Positions 1 through 8,588 of a stretch of DNA of 47,673 bases are shown piece by piece. Within the stretch, counting starts at the first letter, position 1. Each line of letters begins with the position of its first letter. The translations under genes and the position numbers were made by a program. The notes under the pieces are model-generated. The model was not told the DNA's origin, searched no databases, and worked only from the letters and a program-made list of their open reading frames with translations. The DNA comes from Rhodospirillales bacterium Ga0074136 (GTDB lineage Bacteria > Pseudomonadota > Alphaproteobacteria > Acetobacterales > Acetobacteraceae), in NCBI GenBank assembly GCA_001464375.1, contig LNEW01000055.1, positions 1 to 47,673 on the forward strand, written 5' to 3'.

Positions 1-9
1 CAAATTCGG

Positions 10-384
10 ATGGATGGGTCCGCAGTGGATGTTGCGATCGTGGGGGCCGGCACCGCCGGCCTCAACGCGCGTCGTGAGGTGGACAAGCGCGGCGGTCGGC
101 CCCTGCTGATCGAAAGCGGCCCCTACGGCACGACCTGCGCGCGCGAAGTCTGCTCGGGGCATTTACTCGGCGCCGAGATGTTCGCCCCCGGCATGGAGCA
201 CATGGCGCAGTTGCTCGCCTGGGTCGTACGGCAGCGCATGACCGTGCCGCAGGCGCTGATGATGCCGTTCTATCATCCGGTGCTGGAAGAAGGGTTGCGG
301 ACCGCGCTGCGTGACCTGGCCGCGAAACTCAAGGTGCTCGACCAGTGCAGGCCAGAGGATTTGGTGGAGAGCGCGGGGCAATAG
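10..384 (+). pseudogene. Dihydrolipoamide dehydrogenase-like flavoprotein, internally deleted remnant
   Basis: This 124-codon frame joins two ends of a pyridine nucleotide-disulfide oxidoreductase that is normally about 460-480 residues. Residues 7-45 are the FAD-binding start, with [10 protein letters not shown] and the family signature GPYGTTCAR just before the redox cysteines. From about residue 50 the text is the C-terminal dimerisation domain ([14 protein letters not shown], then [20 protein letters not shown]). The NAD-binding and central domains, about 340 residues, are missing, and the join lies around residues 44-50. The reading frame is open across the join, so a short protein could be made, but it cannot be an active dehydrogenase. 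It lies just upstream of trxC, a sensible partner for a disulfide oxidoreductase. The reading as a deletion remnant is firm; the exact parent enzyme is less so. Confidence 0.75.
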
Positions 385-431
385 CCGCGACCCAGACCGC
401 ATGATCGTCGTTGGGACGGGGAGAAGATGTG

Positions 432-896
432 ATGCCTGAAACCACCCAGATCGTCTGCCCGGAATGCGATGGCATCAACCGTGTCCCGACCGCGCGCCTC
501 GGCGACCGGCCGCGCTGCGGCGCGTGCAAGTCACCCTTGTTTACCGGCAAGCCGCTGGCGCTGTCGGAGGAACGATTCAGGCGCCATCTCCGCCTCAGTG
601 GATTGCCGCTGCTGGTGGATTTCTGGGCTTCCTGGTGCGGCCCCTGTCACGCCATGGCGCCGGCCTTCGAGGCGGCGGCGACCAGGCTTGAGCCGCGCAT
701 GCGGCTGATCAAGGTCTCAACCGAGGAGGCGCCGGCCCTGGCGGGGGAACTGGCCATCAGCAGCATCCCGACTCTCGCGTTCTTCGCGGGCGGCCGGGAA
801 GTCGCGCGCCAGGCCGGCGCGATGCCGACGGGACGCATCATCGCCTGGGCCGAAGCCGCCGACTTCAAATCCAGTGGCCAAGGACCCGGTTCATGA
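432..896 (+). CDS. trxC: Thioredoxin 2 (zinc-binding thioredoxin TrxC)
   Basis: The product is a cytoplasmic thiol-disulfide oxidoreductase of 154 residues. The N-terminus carries the TrxC zinc ribbon with cysteines 9, 12, 29 and 32 (CPEC and CGAC). The thioredoxin fold follows, with active site WCGPC at residues 68-72 and the cis-proline region SSIPTLAFF. An in-frame ATG lies 21 bases upstream, but the ATG at 432 is preceded by a GGGGAGAAG ribosome binding site and starts exactly at the family's MPE..IVCPEC beginning, so 432 is preferred. It is followed by a membrane-fusion/ABC export locus. The family assignment is strong. Confidence 0.93.
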   Translation: MPETTQIVCPECDGINRVPTARLGDRPRCGACKSPLFTGKPLALSEERFRRHLRLSGLPLLVDFWASWCGPCHAMAPAFEAAATRLEPRMRLIKVSTEEAPALAGELAISSIPTLAFFAGGREVARQAGAMPTGRIIAWAEAADFKSSGQGPGS

Positions 897-1014
897 TGAC
901 GCCAGTGCGCGCGACGTTCCCGATCGACGCCAGGGGCTTGCTGCGCGCGATGGCGTACTATCCCAGGGCTTCGCGATCCGCGGTAGCAAATGGTGGCTGG
1001 GTGCGGCGTCCGAC

Positions 1015-2181
1015 ATGAGCAGAATTGGCAGCCTGCGTGTTCTCAGCTTCGCCATCCCCGGGCTGATTCTGACCGTCGCGGGGGGCGGGTGGTGGTACTC
1101 GCAGCGGCGCCCACTGCCGGTGCCCGTCGCCGGCTTCGTGCAGGATGTGCCGGTGACGGTGTTCGGCCTGGGCGCTGTCGAGGCGCAGGTGCTCTCGCGC
1201 ATCGGCTTCGAGGTTCCCGGCACGCTCATCGACCTCGCCGCCGATCACGGGGACCGCGTGCCGGCTGGCGCCGTGCTCGCGCGGCTCAACCCGATCAGCC
1301 AGCAGGCGCGCGTCGCCCGCGCGGAGGCCGCGGTGCTCTCCGCCGAGGCCGCCGCCGCCCGCGCCGATGCGCAGCGGGAGCGGGCGGAGGCGCAGTTCAC
1401 CCAGAGGCAGGCCACCGCGCGGCGGCGGCGCGACCTCGCGAATCGCGGCGTCGGCGCCCAGGAAGCTGCCGAACTGGCCGAGACCGAGCAGGAACTCGCC
1501 CGCGTCGACCTGCTGGTGAACGCCGCCGATGCCGGGGTCGCGCGTGCCGCCCAGGCCGAGGCGCGCGCCAACCTGGAGACCGAGCGCGCCACGCTGGCCA
1601 AGCACACGCTGCGCGCGCCGTTCGACGCGCTGGTGATCGCCCGCTCACGCGAGGCGGGCACGGCGCTGAATCCGGGCGAGCCGGTGTTCACCCTGGTCGC
1701 GCCCGAGACCGTCTGGATGCAGGCCTTCATCGATGAAGGCCGTGCCGGAGACCTTGCGCTCGGCCAGACTGGCATGGTGACGCTGCGCAGCCGCCCCGGC
1801 CGGCCCGTCGCCGCGCAGATCGTGCGCATTGGGCTTGAGGCCGACCGCGTGACGGAGGAGCGGCGCGTCTATCTGCGCTGCAGCACCTGCCCCGCCATGC
1901 CGGTGGTGGGGGAGCAGGCCGAGGTGGTGATCGAGACCGGCCGTCTGCCCCGCGCGCGTCTGCTGCCCGAACAGGCGCTGCACGGCTTCGATGGCGCCGC
2001 CGGGACTGTCTGGACCATCGAGGAGGGGCGGCTCGCGCGGCGACATGTGGCCATCGCCGCGCGGCTGGTGGATGGGCGCGTCGCCATCACCGATGGGCTG
2101 CCGGAGGATGTCGCGTTGGTGAGCCAGGTGGGCGCGCGCTTCACCGTCGGGCGCGCGGCGCGGGCTGTGCCCCAACCGTGA
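1015..2181 (+). CDS. HlyD-family periplasmic adaptor subunit (DevB-like)
   Basis: The product is a membrane-fusion protein of 388 residues that would link an inner-membrane ABC exporter to the periplasm or outer membrane. One N-terminal membrane helix (about residues 10-28) is followed by a biotinyl-lipoyl half (around GFEVPGTLIDLAADHGDRVP), a long Ala/Arg/Glu-rich coiled-coil hairpin (about residues 95-195), the second lipoyl half (LRAPFDALVIARS) and a beta-barrel domain. The frame is open back to an ATG at 874, which would overlap trxC. Because the membrane helix normally sits near the N-terminus, 1015 is preferred, although its ribosome binding site is weak. The stop overlaps the GTG of the permease gene by 4 bases, so they are translationally coupled. 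The cognate ATPase downstream is broken, so this exporter may be non-functional. Confidence 0.82.
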   Translation: MSRIGSLRVLSFAIPGLILTVAGGGWWYSQRRPLPVPVAGFVQDVPVTVFGLGAVEAQVLSRIGFEVPGTLIDLAADHGDRVPAGAVLARLNPISQQARVARAEAAVLSAEAAAARADAQRERAEAQFTQRQATARRRRDLANRGVGAQEAAELAETEQELARVDLLVNAADAGVARAAQAEARANLETERATLAKHTLRAPFDALVIARSREAGTALNPGEPVFTLVAPETVWMQAFIDEGRAGDLALGQTGMVTLRSRPGRPVAAQIVRIGLEADRVTEERRVYLRCSTCPAMPVVGEQAEVVIETGRLPRARLLPEQALHGFDGAAGTVWTIEEGRLARRHVAIAARLVDGRVAITDGLPEDVALVSQVGARFTVGRAARAVPQP

Positions 2182-3311
2182 ACCTCGCGCTTGCCGACAT
2201 CCGCCACAAGCTCGGCCGCTTCGTGCTGACCTGCCTCGGGCTCGGCCTGCTGATGGCGGTCGCGCTGTCGATGGTGGGCATCTACCAGGGTGTGGTGAGC
2301 GAGGCGTTGGCCCTGTCGCGCAGCCTGCGCGCGGACCTGTGGGTGGTGGAATCCGGCACGCGCGGCCCCTTCGCCGAAGCCTCGCGCATCCCGGGCGATG
2401 TGCGGGAAATGGTGGCGCGGCTGCCCGGCGTGGCGGCGGCCGGCGCCATCACGCTGCGCACGGCGGAGGCCCAGGCACCGCAGGGGACGATCCGCGTGCA
2501 GGTGATCGGCTATGAGCCAGGCCGGCCAGGCGGGCCTTCGGCGATCTCCACGGGGCGCGGCCTCGGTGGGACGCGCTTCGAGATCGTCGCCGATGCACGC
2601 TCGGGCTTGCCCCTCGGCGCGACGTTGCTGCTCGGGCGGCATCGCTACCAGGTGGTCGGCACGACGCGCGGGCTCGTATCCTCGGGCGGCGATCCGCTGA
2701 TCTTCATGCATCTGCGTGACAGCCAGGACCTGCAATTCCGCCTCGCCCCGGCGGCGGCGCGGCGCGCTCTCGCGGCGGCCACCGGCGGGGGCGGCACGGA
2801 TACGGTGAACGCGATCATCGCCCGGCTCCATCCGGGCGCGGATCCGGCCCTGGTGGCGGAGATAGCGCAGCGGTGGAAGCACCTGGCGGCGCTGACCGAC
2901 CGGCAACAATCGGATTTGCTGACCATGTCCGTCGTCAATCGCGCGCGCGTGCAACTCGGCATGTTCACCGTGGTGTTGCTGTTCGTCTCGGCGGTGATCA
3001 TCGCGCTGATCATCTACACCATGACGATGGACAAGCTGCGTGAGATCGCCACGTTGAAGCTGATCGGCGCGCCGGACCGCACCATCATCGGCCTGGTGCT
3101 GCAGCAGGCGCTGCTGCTCGGCGGGATGGCTTACGTCGCCGCCGTCGCCATCGTGTTTTCGGCGCGCGACGTGTTCCCGCGCGCTGTCGTTCTCGGCCCG
3201 GGCGAGGTCACGGCGATGGCGGGCGTCATCGCGGTCATCTGCCTGCTGGGCAGCCTGGTCTCGATCCGCGCCGCATTGCGGATCGAGCCGCAGCAGGCGC
3301 TGGGGGGCTGA
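2178..3311 (+). CDS. ABC exporter permease, FtsX/MacB (DevC-like) type
   Basis: This 377-residue inner-membrane protein starts with GTG, overlapping the adaptor stop. It has one N-terminal helix (about residues 14-36), a large periplasmic domain (MacB-type core), then three helices in the last 130 residues, the FtsX-domain layout. The segment MDKLREIATLKLIGA in the C-terminal part is the typical coupling region between helices of FtsX permeases. With the HlyD adaptor upstream and an ABC ATPase 5 bases downstream it forms a DevBCA-like exporter. The substrate is unknown. The permease itself looks intact although its ATPase gene is frameshifted. Confidence 0.85.
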   Translation: MNLALADIRHKLGRFVLTCLGLGLLMAVALSMVGIYQGVVSEALALSRSLRADLWVVESGTRGPFAEASRIPGDVREMVARLPGVAAAGAITLRTAEAQAPQGTIRVQVIGYEPGRPGGPSAISTGRGLGGTRFEIVADARSGLPLGATLLLGRHRYQVVGTTRGLVSSGGDPLIFMHLRDSQDLQFRLAPAAARRALAAATGGGGTDTVNAIIARLHPGADPALVAEIAQRWKHLAALTDRQQSDLLTMSVVNRARVQLGMFTVVLLFVSAVIIALIIYTMTMDKLREIATLKLIGAPDRTIIGLVLQQALLLGGMAYVAAVAIVFSARDVFPRAVVLGPGEVTAMAGVIAVICLLGSLVSIRAALRIEPQQALGG

Positions 3312-3316
3312 GGCGC

Positions 3317-3999
3317 ATGGCAGTGCCCATCGTGCAGGTCGAGAGGCTGAGCAAGACCTTCGGTGCGGGCGAAACGGCGGTGCGCGCGCTGGCCGAGGTG
3401 GACCTTGTGGTCGAGGCCGGTGAGGTCGTCGGCCTCAAGGGCCCTTCGGGCAGCGGCAAATCGACGCTGCTGAATCTGATTGCGTGCATCCAGGAACCGA
3501 CCGGCGGCAGGCTCTCCATCGGCGGTGAGACGGTGTGGGACGGGCAGTGGCGCGTGGCCGACCTGCGCGCGCTGCGGCGGGAGCGCATCGGCTTCATTTT
3601 CCAGTTCCCAACGCCATCGACAATGTCGCACTGGCCATGACGCTGGACGGCGTGGATCGTACCACGGCGCGGCAGCGGGCCGGCGCGCTGCTCGACTACC
3701 TCCAGGTCGGCAAGCGCGCGTCGGCGATGCCCGCACGGCTATCGGGCGGCGAGGCGCAGCGCGTTGCCATCGCCCGCGCGTTGGTCAACCGCCCGCAGGT
3801 GATCCTGGCCGATGAGCCGACCGCGGCACTGGATTCCGAACGCGCCCGGGTGGTGATGGATCTGCTGCGCCAGGTGGCACGCGACCAACAGGCGGCGATC
3901 CTCGTGGTGACGCACGACGAGAAGATTTTCGACCGCTTCGACCGGATGGTGGCGCTGCGGGACGGCCGCATCGAGCGGGACGAACTGCGCGCCGCGTAA
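3317..3999 (+). pseudogene. ABC exporter ATPase (DevA/LolD-like), frameshifted
   Basis: Two frames together encode one ABC ATPase. The first (from ATG 3317) holds Walker A GPSGSGKST (about 3440-3466) and reads to the Q-loop, RIGFIFQF, before running into a stop at 3640. The second resumes in another frame with NAIDNVALAM and carries the signature LSGGEAQRVAIARAL (about 3739-3783), Walker B VILADEPTA (about 3799-3825) and the switch histidine in VVTHD. At the break (about 3600-3612) the residues usually found after FIFQF (of the type HNLIPFLT) are missing, so a deletion of roughly 20 bases that is not a multiple of three is the simplest explanation. Neither half alone can hydrolyse ATP. It follows the permease by 5 bases. 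A sequencing error cannot be excluded, though missing residues favour a real deletion. Confidence 0.85.
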
Positions 4000-4375
4000 C
4001 GGCGTATGGTGAGCCGCGCCAAGCAAGGCTGTCCTGCGATGAACGCTGACGCGTTGCATATGCGCATGGGCGCATAAAACACGAGTTCGTCTGGCTCAGC
4101 GGCAACGCCACGCCAGCATGGACCCTGGAAACGCCGCGCGCACAGCCATCGCGGGCCGTTCAAAGGCGGTCGCCACAGGGCCGCCCGCTTCCACGCTGTT
4201 CTCCGCGCGGCGCTTGGCACGATGGCGGGTGCATCCCTGAGGACGCGGACGGCCGGCACCCGGACCATGAAGCCCATGCTGTGGCAGCCTTGCGGGCATC
4301 GGTGACGGTATCTAGGCTATGCGTCATTGAACGCGGTGGCGCTGCGCGGCCGCGGCCTGAATGCCGGAGTTTGAA
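4000..4375 (+). other. Intergenic region upstream of the first amino-acid ABC operon
   Basis: No convincing gene is present in these 376 bases. A small AT-richer patch around 4053-4080 contains the inverted repeat TGCGC-atgg-GCGCA and could include a promoter for the downstream operon. Two complementary 9-base arms (CGCCGCGCG at 4132-4140 and CGCGCGGCG at 4204-4212) are 63 bases apart and of uncertain meaning. Confidence 0.4.
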
Positions 4376-5200
4376 ATGCGACCAACCCATCGCCGCTCCG
4401 TACTCTCCCTCGCCGCTGGCGCAGTTGCGGGAAGCGTTGTGCAGGCCGCATCGGCCCGCCCGCTCGACCAGGTGCTGTCCAGCCGGCGGCTGCGTGCGGG
4501 TATCAATCCGACCCTGCCGCCCTTCGGCACCTTCAACGACCGCAACCAGATCGACGGCTTCGACGCCGACATCGCGCGCGAGATCGCGCGGCGGATGAAC
4601 GTGGAGCTGGAGATCGTGCAGGTCGGCAGCCCCGACCGCATCCCGTTCCTGCAGGCCGACCGCATCGACATCGTGCTCGGCGCCATCACCCGCACCATCG
4701 AGCGCGCTTTGGTGATCGACTACACCCAGCCGCTGCACACCCAGTCGATGGTGGTGCTGACCAAGGCGAGCGGAACGGCGGTGCCGATCAATGCGCCGGG
4801 GGACCTCAACAACCGTGCCGTGCGCATGGTGCAGGTGCGCGGCACGGTCGGCGTGCCCTGGATTCAGGCCAATGCGGCGGCGGCGCAGGTCACGCTGCTG
4901 GACAACTACCCCGACTGCTTCCGCGCCCTGGCGCAGGGGCGCGCGGATGCCATGGTGGACGTGGCGGAATCCGTTGTGATCCCGATGCGCAACTTCCAGG
5001 GCGTGCCGTGGAAGATCCTGGAGGAGGTGCTGGCCAGCTTCTGGGTGGGCATCGGCGTGCAGAAGGGGAACCACTCCCTGCGCGATGTCCTGAATGTGGT
5101 GTTGTTCGAGCTGCACCGGTCCGGGTTCGTCAACACCACCTGGGAGAAGTGGTTCGGCGTGCCGATGACCACGCGCATTCCGTTCAACCCGATGTTCTGA
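4376..5200 (+). CDS. Amino-acid ABC transporter substrate-binding protein, copy 1
   Basis: This is a periplasmic solute-binding protein of family 3 (polar amino acids/opines), 274 residues. The N-terminus reads MRPTHRRSVLSLAAGAVAG, a twin-arginine-like leader ending near ASA. The mature part begins with the family pattern LRAGINPTLPPFG, followed by IDGFDADIAREIA and the ligand-binding region GAITRTIERALVIDYTQP. The ATG at 4376 has GGAG six bases upstream; the ATG at 4361 has none. It is a clear paralogue of the protein at 11126, with the same length and shared blocks such as LLDNYPD and WEKWF. Two permease genes follow, but no ATPase. The ligand is not deducible; an amino acid or opine fits the neighbouring oxidoreductase operon. 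Confidence 0.9.
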   Translation: MRPTHRRSVLSLAAGAVAGSVVQAASARPLDQVLSSRRLRAGINPTLPPFGTFNDRNQIDGFDADIAREIARRMNVELEIVQVGSPDRIPFLQADRIDIVLGAITRTIERALVIDYTQPLHTQSMVVLTKASGTAVPINAPGDLNNRAVRMVQVRGTVGVPWIQANAAAAQVTLLDNYPDCFRALAQGRADAMVDVAESVVIPMRNFQGVPWKILEEVLASFWVGIGVQKGNHSLRDVLNVVLFELHRSGFVNTTWEKWFGVPMTTRIPFNPMF

Positions 5201-5201
5201 C

Positions 5202-5870
5202 ATGACGCTCCAGTACGGGCAGGTCCTGCATTACCTGCCCGACCTGCTGCTGGGTGCGGGCATGGCGCTGTGGATCGCGCTGGTCGCCTTCGCCGGCGGG
5301 CTGCTGATCGGGCTGGCGGGCGCGGCTGTGTTGACCCAGGGGCCGCTGTGGGCGCGCATTCCGGTGCTGGGCTACGTGCGGTTCTTCACCTACACGCCGC
5401 AGCTGGTGCAGATATTCTTCCTGTTCTTCGCGCTGCCGGAATTCGGCGTCATCCTGTCGCCCATCACCGCCGTGCTGATCGGCATGACGCTGAACGCCGG
5501 CGCCTACCTGACCGAGATCGAGCGCGCGGGCTTCGCCTCGGTGCCCCAGGCGGAACTCGATGCGGCTGAGACGCTCGGCTTCTCCCGCCCGCAGACGGTC
5601 TGGTACGTGATCGCGCCGCATGTCGTGCGCACGCTGTATCCGTCGCTGTCCAACCACTACATCATCATGACGCTGGGCACGTCGATGGCCGCCATCTTCG
5701 GCGTGGAGGAACTGACCGGTCGCGCGCTGAACGCCAATGCCATTTCCTTCCGCTCTGTCGAGCTATTCTCGATCACCGCGCTGATCTATATCGCGCTGAC
5801 CATCATCGCTTCGGTGCTGCTGTGGGGGCTGGGGCGCTGGCTGTTCCGCGTCAAGGCGCGGGTGTTCTAG
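5202..5870 (+). CDS. Amino-acid ABC transporter permease, copy 1a (HisQ/HisM family)
   Basis: The product is a 222-residue inner-membrane permease of the polar amino-acid family. Five hydrophobic helices are visible, and the cytoplasmic EAA-type loop lies around AELDAAETLGFSRPQTVWYV, the contact site for the ATPase. The ATG lies one base after the stop of the binding-protein gene, so the genes are co-translated. It is the counterpart of the permease at 11958 (shared GMTLNAGAYLTEIERAGF-type segment and the C-terminal RWLFRVKAR). Confidence 0.92.
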   Translation: MTLQYGQVLHYLPDLLLGAGMALWIALVAFAGGLLIGLAGAAVLTQGPLWARIPVLGYVRFFTYTPQLVQIFFLFFALPEFGVILSPITAVLIGMTLNAGAYLTEIERAGFASVPQAELDAAETLGFSRPQTVWYVIAPHVVRTLYPSLSNHYIIMTLGTSMAAIFGVEELTGRALNANAISFRSVELFSITALIYIALTIIASVLLWGLGRWLFRVKARVF

Positions 5871-5873
5871 CCC

Positions 5874-6584
5874 ATGTCGGCCTGGCAGATTCTGGCCAAC
5901 GAGGCGCCGCGCTTCTTCACCTGGTGGAACATGCTGTTCCTGGGGCAGGCAGTGCTCAACACGCTGGTCGCATCCGTGGTGGGATGCGCCATCGGCTACG
6001 CGCTGGGCTTCGGCCTCGCCACGCTGCGCCTGCCGCAGGTGATGCCGCTCGCGGCGGTGCGGACCGTCGCGGTCCTGTGGGTCGAGGCCTTCCGCCGCAT
6101 CCCCTTCCTGGTGCTGCTGCTGCTGGTGTTCTTCGTCAGCCAGGCGTTGCGGCTGGAGGCACCGCTCTGGGCCATCGCCGTCACCGCCGTCGCCATCCGA
6201 ATGTCGGCGCTGGCGGCCGAGAATGTCCGCGCCGGCTACGAAAGCGTGCGCCCCCAGCAATGGGAAGCCGCACTGACCATGAACATCCCTGCCCTTGCCG
6301 CGCTGCGCCGGGTGGTGTTGCCGCAATCCTGGCGTGTCATCCTGCCGCCATCCATCGTGCATGTGCTGAGCATGGTGAAGGAGACATCGCTGGTCTCGCA
6401 GATCGGCTTCATCGAGATCACCTTCGCCGCCAAGATGCTGACGCAGCGCGGCTTCAGCGCCATGCTCACCTACGGCACCGCGCTGGTGCTGTATTTCTGC
6501 GTCTCCTGGGCGCTGGCGTCGCTGGCGCGGGCAGCGGAACGGCGGCTCGTGGCGCGGCCGGCGCTTACAATCCCGACGCCTTGA
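5874..6584 (+). CDS. Amino-acid ABC transporter permease, copy 1b
   Basis: This is the second permease subunit of the first transporter, 236 residues, starting three bases after its partner. It has the HisM-like arrangement of helices, the segment VEAFRRIPFLVLLLLVFF, and an EAA-type loop around PQQWEAALTMNIPALAALRRVVLPQSW. It resembles the permease at 12632. Its 3' end overlaps the convergent DapA-like gene by 20 bases. No ATPase gene follows, so this transporter must borrow one; the nearest candidate is at 10327. Confidence 0.92.
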   Translation: MSAWQILANEAPRFFTWWNMLFLGQAVLNTLVASVVGCAIGYALGFGLATLRLPQVMPLAAVRTVAVLWVEAFRRIPFLVLLLLVFFVSQALRLEAPLWAIAVTAVAIRMSALAAENVRAGYESVRPQQWEAALTMNIPALAALRRVVLPQSWRVILPPSIVHVLSMVKETSLVSQIGFIEITFAAKMLTQRGFSAMLTYGTALVLYFCVSWALASLARAAERRLVARPALTIPTP

Positions 6585-7479
6585 GCGCGGCGCGCAGCGC
6601 GGCCGCATCGGCCGCATCGACCGGCGGCTGCGGCGGGCGCACGGTGGCGTCGGGGATGATGCCCATCTCGCGCAGGCACCATTTCAACCGCGCCGTGGCC
6701 CGCCCGCCGGGTGGCGCGCCGTAGATCGCCTCGGCCAGCGGCTCCAGGCGTTCGTGCAGCGCGCGCGCCGCCGGCAGGTCGTTCGCGCGCACGGCAGCAT
6801 CGAGTGCGACGATCTCGTCCGGCATCAGGTCGGCCAGCGACACAAGGCTGCCGTCGCTGCCATGCACCATGCAGGCGAGCAGGTGTTCATCGCCGCTGGC
6901 GCAGACCGCGACATCCGGACGCAGCGCGCGCACCTGGCGACGCAGCGCGTCGTAGCCATCGACCTCCCAGCCGCCTTCCTTGATGCCGACCACGGACTCG
7001 ATCTTCAGCAGTTCCGCCAGCGTCTCAGGCGTGAAGCCCATGCGACCCGCAGCATGATGCGCCTGGAACAGGAAGATCGGCACGCCCGGCACCGCATCGG
7101 CGATGATGCGGTGGTGCAGCACGGCCATGGCGGTTGTGTGCGCCAGCGCGAAGGCGTTGGGCAGGAACACCATGATGGCATCGGCGCCGCCTTCGACGGC
7201 GTCCTGCGCTTCCTCGGCCGCCGCCTGGCTGGATTCGGCATTCACGCCGGCGACCACCAGGCGCGACGCATCGACCGTTGCGCGCGTCACCTCCACCGCA
7301 TGCGCCTTCTCGGCGCGGGTGATGACGTAATTCTCCCCGGCATGGCCGTTGATCAGCACGCCGCGTATGCCGGGGCGCATCACGCAATGAGACGTATGCA
7401 CCGCATAGGCTTCCCAGTCGGGCGAGAAATCGGCGCGCATCGGCAGCACCGTGCTCGGGTAGATCCCATGGAACGTCAT
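6565..7479 (-). CDS. DapA-family lyase/deaminase (dihydrodipicolinate synthase-like)
   Basis: This 304-residue TIM-barrel protein belongs to the DapA/N-acetylneuraminate lyase family. The Schiff-base lysine is clear in VVGIKEG (K167). Other catalytic positions of true dihydrodipicolinate synthase are changed: the GTTGE loop reads GHAGE (residues 45-49), and the tyrosine of the usual IxLYN strand is phenylalanine (IFLFQ, F138). It is therefore unlikely to make lysine precursor. In this operon position, downstream of an HcnABC-like imino-acid oxidoreductase and beside amino-acid transporters, a role like that of 1-pyrroline-4-hydroxy-2-carboxylate deaminase or another aldolase/lyase step is plausible but inferred. 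The start overlaps the stop of the FAD gene by 4 bases. Confidence 0.85.
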   Translation of the reverse strand: MTFHGIYPSTVLPMRADFSPDWEAYAVHTSHCVMRPGIRGVLINGHAGENYVITRAEKAHAVEVTRATVDASRLVVAGVNAESSQAAAEEAQDAVEGGADAIMVFLPNAFALAHTTAMAVLHHRIIADAVPGVPIFLFQAHHAAGRMGFTPETLAELLKIESVVGIKEGGWEVDGYDALRRQVRALRPDVAVCASGDEHLLACMVHGSDGSLVSLADLMPDEIVALDAAVRANDLPAARALHERLEPLAEAIYGAPPGGRATARLKWCLREMGIIPDATVRPPQPPVDAADAAALRAALKASGL

Positions 7480-8588
7480 GCAGCGTTGCTCCGTGCGTCC
7501 AGCAGCCGGTCGATGGGAAACAGTGGCAGCTCCGGCGCCCGGCCGAGTACCGCCTGCGCCAGGATCTTCCCCATGAACGGCCCGCTCGTGTAGCCCGAAT
7601 GGACGCTGCCGATGATCCAGGCATCTTCGATCCCCGGGATGGGGCCGATGGCGGGCAGCGCATCCGCCGTCTCGGCTTCCAGGCCCAGCCAGGACCGCAC
7701 GACGCGCGCCTGCCGCAACGCGGGCACGGTATGCGCGGCAAGGCGCACATTGCCGAGGAAGTTTTCAGGCCGCACCGCGATCCCGCCGCGCGCGCGGTCG
7801 CCGATGCCTTGCCAGCCACCGCCGATCAGCACCGTGCCATTGGCATACTGCTTCAGGCTGAGCAGCCCCGACGCCACGCCGAGCACCGTGCGCATCCGCG
7901 GCGGCATGCGTTCGGTCACCACAAGCTGGTTGACCAGCACCTTGATGGGCAGCGGCACGCCGAGCCAGGCGGCCATGTCTTCCAACCACACACCGCCCGC
8001 CAGCACCAGGCGGGTGGCGCGCACGGCGCCGGCCGGCGTGTCCAGCGTGAATCGCCCATCCACGCCGCGCACCGGCGTGGATTCCATCAGCGTCACGCCG
8101 GCCTCCAGCAGCGCGGGCCGGAAGGCGCGGCCGGTCAGATAGGCGGAGGTGAACCCATCGATCGGACAATGCCCCGCCAGCTTCACGCCATCCGCGAGGC
8201 CCGGTTCGATCGCCTGCGCCGCGCGGCCGTCGATCAGGTCGATCGGCGCGCCCGCGGCGCGGCGGATGCGCGCGCGGTCCTCGAGGAGCGCCACCTCGCC
8301 ATCGGTGAAGGCCACCGACAGGCCGGGGCAGGCGGTGGCGAGCACATCGCCGCCGGCGCACCAGCGTGGCATGGTCAGCCACATCTCATGCGCGCGCAAC
8401 GCGTACGGAATCAGCGCCGCGCGGGTCATCTGCATGGTCAGCGTGCCGGCATTGACGCCCGAGGCCTCGCGGCAGATCTCTCCGCGATCCAGCAGCGCCA
8501 CGCGCATCCCCCCACGCGCCAGGAACAGCGCGGTGGAACAGCCCATCACGCCGGCCCCGACCACCGCGACATCGAAGGGCGCGGTCAT
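7476..8588 (-). CDS. FAD-dependent oxidoreductase, DAO family (HcnC-like subunit)
   Basis: This 370-residue flavoprotein has the dinucleotide-binding start FDVAVVGAGVMGCSTALFLA (residues 5-24) and the DAO-family segment CREASGVNAGTL. The ending around GSVHSGYTSGPFMGKILAQ is the C-terminal FAD-contact region of glycine/sarcosine/D-amino-acid oxidases. It would oxidise an amino or imino acid and pass electrons to the two iron-sulfur/flavin partners upstream, as in HcnABC or opine oxidases. The frame is open far upstream, but the ATG at 8588 starts just before the FAD motif and overlaps the stop of the preceding gene (ATGA), which fixes the start. Confidence 0.88.
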   Translation of the reverse strand: MTAPFDVAVVGAGVMGCSTALFLARGGMRVALLDRGEICREASGVNAGTLTMQMTRAALIPYALRAHEMWLTMPRWCAGGDVLATACPGLSVAFTDGEVALLEDRARIRRAAGAPIDLIDGRAAQAIEPGLADGVKLAGHCPIDGFTSAYLTGRAFRPALLEAGVTLMESTPVRGVDGRFTLDTPAGAVRATRLVLAGGVWLEDMAAWLGVPLPIKVLVNQLVVTERMPPRMRTVLGVASGLLSLKQYANGTVLIGGGWQGIGDRARGGIAVRPENFLGNVRLAAHTVPALRQARVVRSWLGLEAETADALPAIGPIPGIEDAWIIGSVHSGYTSGPFMGKILAQAVLGRAPELPLFPIDRLLDARSNAA

